Source: Acuticoccus sp039034015 (GTDB taxonomy: Bacteria > Pseudomonadota > Alphaproteobacteria > Rhizobiales > Amorphaceae). Taken from it: a stretch of 64,000 bases of DNA. Positions 60,628 to 64,000 of the stretch are shown piece after piece; position 1 is the first letter of the stretch, and the number at the start of each line of letters is the position of its first letter. The notes beneath the pieces are model-generated. The model ran no database searches and had not been told where the DNA came from. It saw only the letters and a program-made list of their open reading frames with translations. The stretch covers positions 124,001-188,000 of the forward strand of contig JBCCBM010000002.1 of assembly GCA_039034015.1 (NCBI GenBank), given 5' to 3'. Made by a program: the position numbers and the translations under genes.

Positions 60628-61800
60628 ATGCGGTCCTGCGGCGACCTCTCGCACTATTTTCGCCACGGCCTGGAGCCTGGCACGCTCGTTTTTGATCCCG
60701 ACAACCCGTGGGGGTCGATCTACGCCGTTGGCACCGAGGGCGCCGACACGATGGGCGGCAGCCGCGACAGCTTCCGCAGCGCCACCTACATCGGCCTTGA
60801 GGGCGACGACAGCCTTGTGGGCGGCCGCAACGACAATCTCTTCGGGTTTGAGGGCAACGACACGCTGATCGGGTCGGATCAAGGGAGCCTCTTCGCGTGC
60901 GGCGGGGAGGGGGACGATCTCATCGTTGGCACAAGCGGCCACCATGACGTCGGCGACACGCTGGACGGCGGCGCCGGGCGCGACACCATCCGCGGCGTGT
61001 CCGGTCCGGACACCATCAGCGGGGGCTCGGGCGGCGATGAAATCCACGCCGGGTGGGAAAGCGTCGCGTTCGGCGGCAAAGGCAACGATCTCATCTTCGG
61101 CGAGGCCGACACGGCGCTCCACGGCGATGAGGGGCGCGACACGATTATCGGTGGGGGAGGACGCAACACCATCAGCGGCGGTGCCCACCAGGACGTCATC
61201 CATGGCGGCGACCACAACGATCTCCTTTACGGCGATGAGGGGGCCGATCTTCTGCGCGGCGGCCGGGCCCATGACTTTCTTTTCGGCGGGGCGGGGGACG
61301 ACACCTTGTCCGGCGGCCGGGGCCACGATCGGCTCTTCGGCGGGGATGGTGACGATGTGCTGAACGGCGGTCACGCCTCCGATACGCTGCGCGGCGGCGC
61401 TGGCGACGACCGTCTGGATGGCGGGGCGTGGGCGGATTTCATGTCCGGCGGGGCGGGCAACGACGCGCTACTGGGGGGCAAGAGCGACGATGTGATGCGC
61501 GGCGGCCGCGGCGAGGATACGCTCACCGGCGGAACCGGCGACGATCACCAGAACGGCGGCGCGGGGGCGGACGTTTTTGTGTTCGACGGTGCGTTTGGCA
61601 ACGACACCATCGAGGGGTTTGACGCGGACGAGGCGGGCGAAACCATCGACATGTCCGCCATCGCCACAATCACCGACTATGCGGACCTCATCGCCAATCA
61701 CCTCAGCGCCGACCAAACCACCATCGATGATGGCGCGGGCAACACCATCATCTTGGTCGGGACGCGCGGCACGCTGTCATCGGACGATTTTGTGTTCTGA
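60628..61800 (+). CDS. RTX (haemolysin-type calcium-binding repeat) protein
   Basis: From about residue 30 the protein consists of glycine/aspartate nonapeptide repeats of the form GGxGxDxLx (GGAGDDTLSGGRGHDRLFGG and many more), which form a calcium-bound beta-roll. The final ~60 residues (ADVFVFDGAFGNDTIEGFDA...) are the usual RTX C-terminal secretion region. No enzymatic domain is present. The ATG at 60628 gives 390 residues; a TTG at 60589 is the alternative. Likely a type I secreted, surface-associated protein. Confidence 0.9.
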   Translation: MRSCGDLSHYFRHGLEPGTLVFDPDNPWGSIYAVGTEGADTMGGSRDSFRSATYIGLEGDDSLVGGRNDNLFGFEGNDTLIGSDQGSLFACGGEGDDLIVGTSGHHDVGDTLDGGAGRDTIRGVSGPDTISGGSGGDEIHAGWESVAFGGKGNDLIFGEADTALHGDEGRDTIIGGGGRNTISGGAHQDVIHGGDHNDLLYGDEGADLLRGGRAHDFLFGGAGDDTLSGGRGHDRLFGGDGDDVLNGGHASDTLRGGAGDDRLDGGAWADFMSGGAGNDALLGGKSDDVMRGGRGEDTLTGGTGDDHQNGGAGADVFVFDGAFGNDTIEGFDADEAGETIDMSAIATITDYADLIANHLSADQTTIDDGAGNTIILVGTRGTLSSDDFVF

Positions 61801-61898
61801 GGCGTCCTCGGTCAGCGCGTCGGCCGGAACCCGGCGCGCCCCCTCGACCGGCCTTCCCGAATGGGCCATGACGGCGCCAAACCAAACGGAGCCGCGCC

Positions 61899-63578
61899 AT
61901 GGACCAGCCCCAGCCCCAGCCACCCAAGCCCGCCGGGGCTTACGCGCGCACCGAACAGATTTTTCCCAAACTGAGCGCGGACGACATCGCGCGGTGCCTG
62001 CCCTTTGGCACGCGCGAGCCGGCGCCCGTGGGCACGCGCCTCTTCACCCGCGGCGACCGGCGGGTGGATTGTTTTGTCGTCTTATCGGGCAGCATTGCCA
62101 TCAAAGACACGGCGCTGAGCGAGGGAGAGACCATCACCACCCACGCGGCCGGCAATTTTACGGGCGAGCTCGACCTTTTTAACGACCGCAAAATCTTGGT
62201 GGACGGGGTGATGGCGGAGGATGGCGAGGTTTTGCGCATCACCCGCAACAACCTCCACCGCCTCATGAGCGCGGAGCCGGACATTGGCGAGATCATCACC
62301 CGGGCGCTCATCCTGCGGCGCATGGGGCTGATTGAGCAAACCCAAGGGGGCGTTGCCGTCATCGGCGAGCGGCGGGGCGGCGACACCTTGCGCATTGAGC
62401 GCTTTTTGCGCCGCAACGCCGTGCCCACAAAGGTCGTCACCAAAGAGAGCGCGGATGGGGCGCGCTGCATCCTCACCCATGAGGCCACAACGTTCCCCCT
62501 GGTGCTCGGCGCGGGCGAAGAGGCGCTCACCAACCCCTCCAACAAGGACCTTGCCCTCGCGCTCGGCCTTTATGAGGACCCGCGCCAGGGCGTTTGGGAT
62601 GTGGTGGTGGTGGGCGCGGGGCCATCGGGGATGGCAGCGGCGGTTTACGCAGCGTCAGAGGGGCTCAAAACGCTGGTGCTGGAGGCGGAGGCGCCGGGCG
62701 GGCAGGCGGCCACAAGCTCCCGCATTGAGAATTATTTGGGCTTTCCCACCGGGATTTCTGGCCAGGCGCTGGCGGGCCGGGCGCAGGTGCAGGCGCAAAA
62801 GTTCGGCGCCACCATCTCGGTCCCTGAGACGGTGGAGCGGCTCGACTGTGACAGCCACCCCTACACGCTGCATTTGGGCAGCGGGGCCGTCAAAACCCAC
62901 GGCGTGGTGGTGGCAACGGGCGTCGTTTATCGAAAACTCCCCCTGCCGCGCCTTGCCGAATTTGAGGGCAACGGGATCCACTACGCCGCCACCGCCCTTG
63001 AAGGAGATCTATGCCGCAACGAGGAGGTGGCCGTGGTGGGCGGCGGCAACTCGGCCGGCCAAGCGGCGGTGTTTTTGGCGCGCCGGGCCAAGCACGTGCA
63101 CATTCTGATCCGCGGGGAGACGCTGGCGGCCTCCATGTCCGACTATCTGGTGGAGCGGATTGAGGCGTCCGACCACATCACGCTCCACCGCAACACAGAG
63201 GTGTCGGCGCTCCATGGCGGGCGGGCGCTGGAGGCAATCACGTGGAAAAACCGGGTGAGCGGGGCGACCGAACGCCCGCCCGTCACCCACCTTTTCCTGA
63301 TGATTGGCGCAGCGCCCAACACCGATTGGCTGGAGGGCTGCGTGAAGCGCGACGGCAACGGCTTTGTGTGCACCGGCGCAGATGTGGGGGATGCCTGGCC
63401 CCACGCGCGCGCGCCACACCCTCTGGAGACCAGCCAGCCCGGCGTTTTTGCGGTGGGCGACGCGCGCGCGGGGTCGGTCAAGCGCGTTGCCTCTGCGGTG
63501 GGGGAGGGCTCGGTGTGCGTCTCTTCTCTTCACCAGGTGGTGAGTGCGGCCAAGGACGGCCGCTCGCTCACACAATAA
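61899..63578 (+). CDS. Cyclic-nucleotide-binding thioredoxin-reductase-like flavoprotein
   Basis: The 559-residue protein has an N-terminal cNMP-binding-type domain (~20-140, LFTRGDRRVDCFVVLSGSI and GNFTGELDLF). A thioredoxin-like middle section without CxxC follows (~150-225), then an FAD/NAD(P)H reductase domain (~232-550) with VVVGAGPSGMAAA at 237-249 and VAVVGGGNSAGQAAVFLARR. The usual CxxC redox pair of thioredoxin reductase is replaced (HYAATALEGDLC), as in the known fused family, so it does not reduce thioredoxin in the usual way. Physiological role open. Its end overlaps the convergent RTX gene by 11 bases. Confidence 0.9.
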   Translation: MDQPQPQPPKPAGAYARTEQIFPKLSADDIARCLPFGTREPAPVGTRLFTRGDRRVDCFVVLSGSIAIKDTALSEGETITTHAAGNFTGELDLFNDRKILVDGVMAEDGEVLRITRNNLHRLMSAEPDIGEIITRALILRRMGLIEQTQGGVAVIGERRGGDTLRIERFLRRNAVPTKVVTKESADGARCILTHEATTFPLVLGAGEEALTNPSNKDLALALGLYEDPRQGVWDVVVVGAGPSGMAAAVYAASEGLKTLVLEAEAPGGQAATSSRIENYLGFPTGISGQALAGRAQVQAQKFGATISVPETVERLDCDSHPYTLHLGSGAVKTHGVVVATGVVYRKLPLPRLAEFEGNGIHYAATALEGDLCRNEEVAVVGGGNSAGQAAVFLARRAKHVHILIRGETLAASMSDYLVERIEASDHITLHRNTEVSALHGGRALEAITWKNRVSGATERPPVTHLFLMIGAAPNTDWLEGCVKRDGNGFVCTGADVGDAWPHARAPHPLETSQPGVFAVGDARAGSVKRVASAVGEGSVCVSSLHQVVSAAKDGRSLTQ

Positions 63579-64000
63579 AAATGTCGAGGTTGTTTTGGTT
63601 CGACACGTCGTCGATGACGGCAACTGTGGTCTCGACGCCTGACGCATCGCGCCAGACAAGTTCGCCATCGTTGAAGAGGTAGAAGGTGTTGGGGTCGCGC
63701 GAAAGGCCCTCGCCATCGTCAATGTCGACGGGGCCGTTCAAGCCGCCCAAGACGTTGGCGGTAAAAGTTAAGCTGTCATCGGCGGTGTCAAAATCGGTGA
63801 TGCGGGCAAAGGCCGCGAGCTTTTGCCAACGCACCTCATCCTCACCGCTGCCAAGGGTGATGAGGTTGTTGCCGCCGTTCATGCGCACGAGGTCGTCGCC
63901 TGTGCCGGCGGACACGGTGTCGTTGCCGCGGCCGGTGTCGATCACATCGTCACCGCCGTCGCCAAAGATGGTGTCATTGCCGGCGCCGCCGTTGATGGAA
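63568..64000 (-). CDS. RTX repeat protein, C-terminal part (5' end beyond the window)
   Basis: Reading leftward from the edge gives about 143 residues: GGAGNDTIFGDGGDDVIDTG and GAGTGDDLVRMNGG-type nonapeptides, then a C-terminal region with ARITDFDTADDSLTF and DGELVWRDASG ending in the hydrophobic NNLDIFIV. This is typical of the C-terminal part of a type I secreted RTX protein. The full size and any enzymatic domain lie to the right of the window. Confidence 0.9.
   Translation of the reverse strand, partial: SINGGAGNDTIFGDGGDDVIDTGRGNDTVSAGTGDDLVRMNGGNNLITLGSGEDEVRWQKLAAFARITDFDTADDSLTFTANVLGGLNGPVDIDDGEGLSRDPNTFYLFNDGELVWRDASGVETTVAVIDDVSNQNNLDIFIV

Noticed and set aside
60628..61800. DNA-level tandem repeat in the RTX gene
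   Set aside because: The repetition is of the protein nonapeptide type with diverged codons and is explained by the calcium-binding fold.

Overview
The window is GC-rich chromosomal DNA from an alphaproteobacterium, most likely of the Hyphomicrobiales (Rhizobiales). This rests on gene order typical of that group (YdcH-purE-purK-rpsU-TPR lipoprotein; lspA-lipoprotein-M16-M16; thrC-M16-GNAT; J-domain protein-cobS), on many overlapping start/stop pairs and on frequent GTG/TTG starts. I cannot name a genus. No tRNA, rRNA, insertion sequence, prophage or CRISPR array was seen; the window reads as ordinary chromosome with patches of accessory intergenic repeats.

Left part (1-9.4 kb): a dense corrin-ring locus. 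cobA (cut by the left edge) diverges from cbiD with two bases between the start codons. cobK faces a leftward run of cobM, a triple fusion cobI-cbiG-cobJ, cobL and a fusion cbiX-cobH. Together they cover uroporphyrinogen III to cobyrinic acid by the cobalt-early route, except the precorrin-2 dehydrogenase. Two non-coding stretches sit inside it: a palindrome-rich element with terminal inverted repeats (1687-2041) and a 556-base gap (6011-6566).

9.7-32 kb: mostly housekeeping genes. These include a secreted protein, a CoxG-like membrane protein next to three tandem 53-base palindromic repeats, small methyltransferases, YHS and TerB proteins, purE/purK, rpsU, an M16 peptidase pair, lspA, ileS, a peroxiredoxin, a YqgE-family protein, thrC, a second type of M16 peptidase and a GNAT acetyltransferase. 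The run ends in a membrane PAS-GGDEF-EAL protein whose two cyclic-di-GMP domains look catalytically degenerate.

32-41 kb: a BcsA-BcsB fused cellulose synthase with a PilZ domain, a TPR companion protein, then cytochrome bd oxidase (cydA, cydB and a 30-residue DUF2474 subunit with a CTG start). A perfect FNR/Anr/FixK-type box lies in front of cydA.

41-54.6 kb: tRNA-binding protein, TetR regulator, proC, ybjN and ubiK-like genes, lgt, a MidA-type methyltransferase, ribA, a RibD-type reductase, a thermonuclease-like protein, an M48 peptidase with LysM, argG, a cyclopropane-synthase-like protein, a flavoprotein, a J-domain protein and cobS. CobS belongs to the cobalt-late chelatase, so the window carries pieces of both cobalt insertion strategies.

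54.6-64 kb: surface and accessory genes. An outer-membrane barrel protein is followed by three small secreted proteins with Q-x-G-x-x-N repeats, in two of them with an exact 11-residue period (curlin-like). Then come an isoquinoline 1-oxidoreductase-type molybdenum hydroxylase pair, an RTX repeat protein, a cyclic-nucleotide-binding thioredoxin-reductase-like protein and a second RTX protein cut by the right edge. Cellulose, curlin-like fibres, RTX proteins and a degenerate c-di-GMP protein suggest a biofilm-matrix theme; that is inference.
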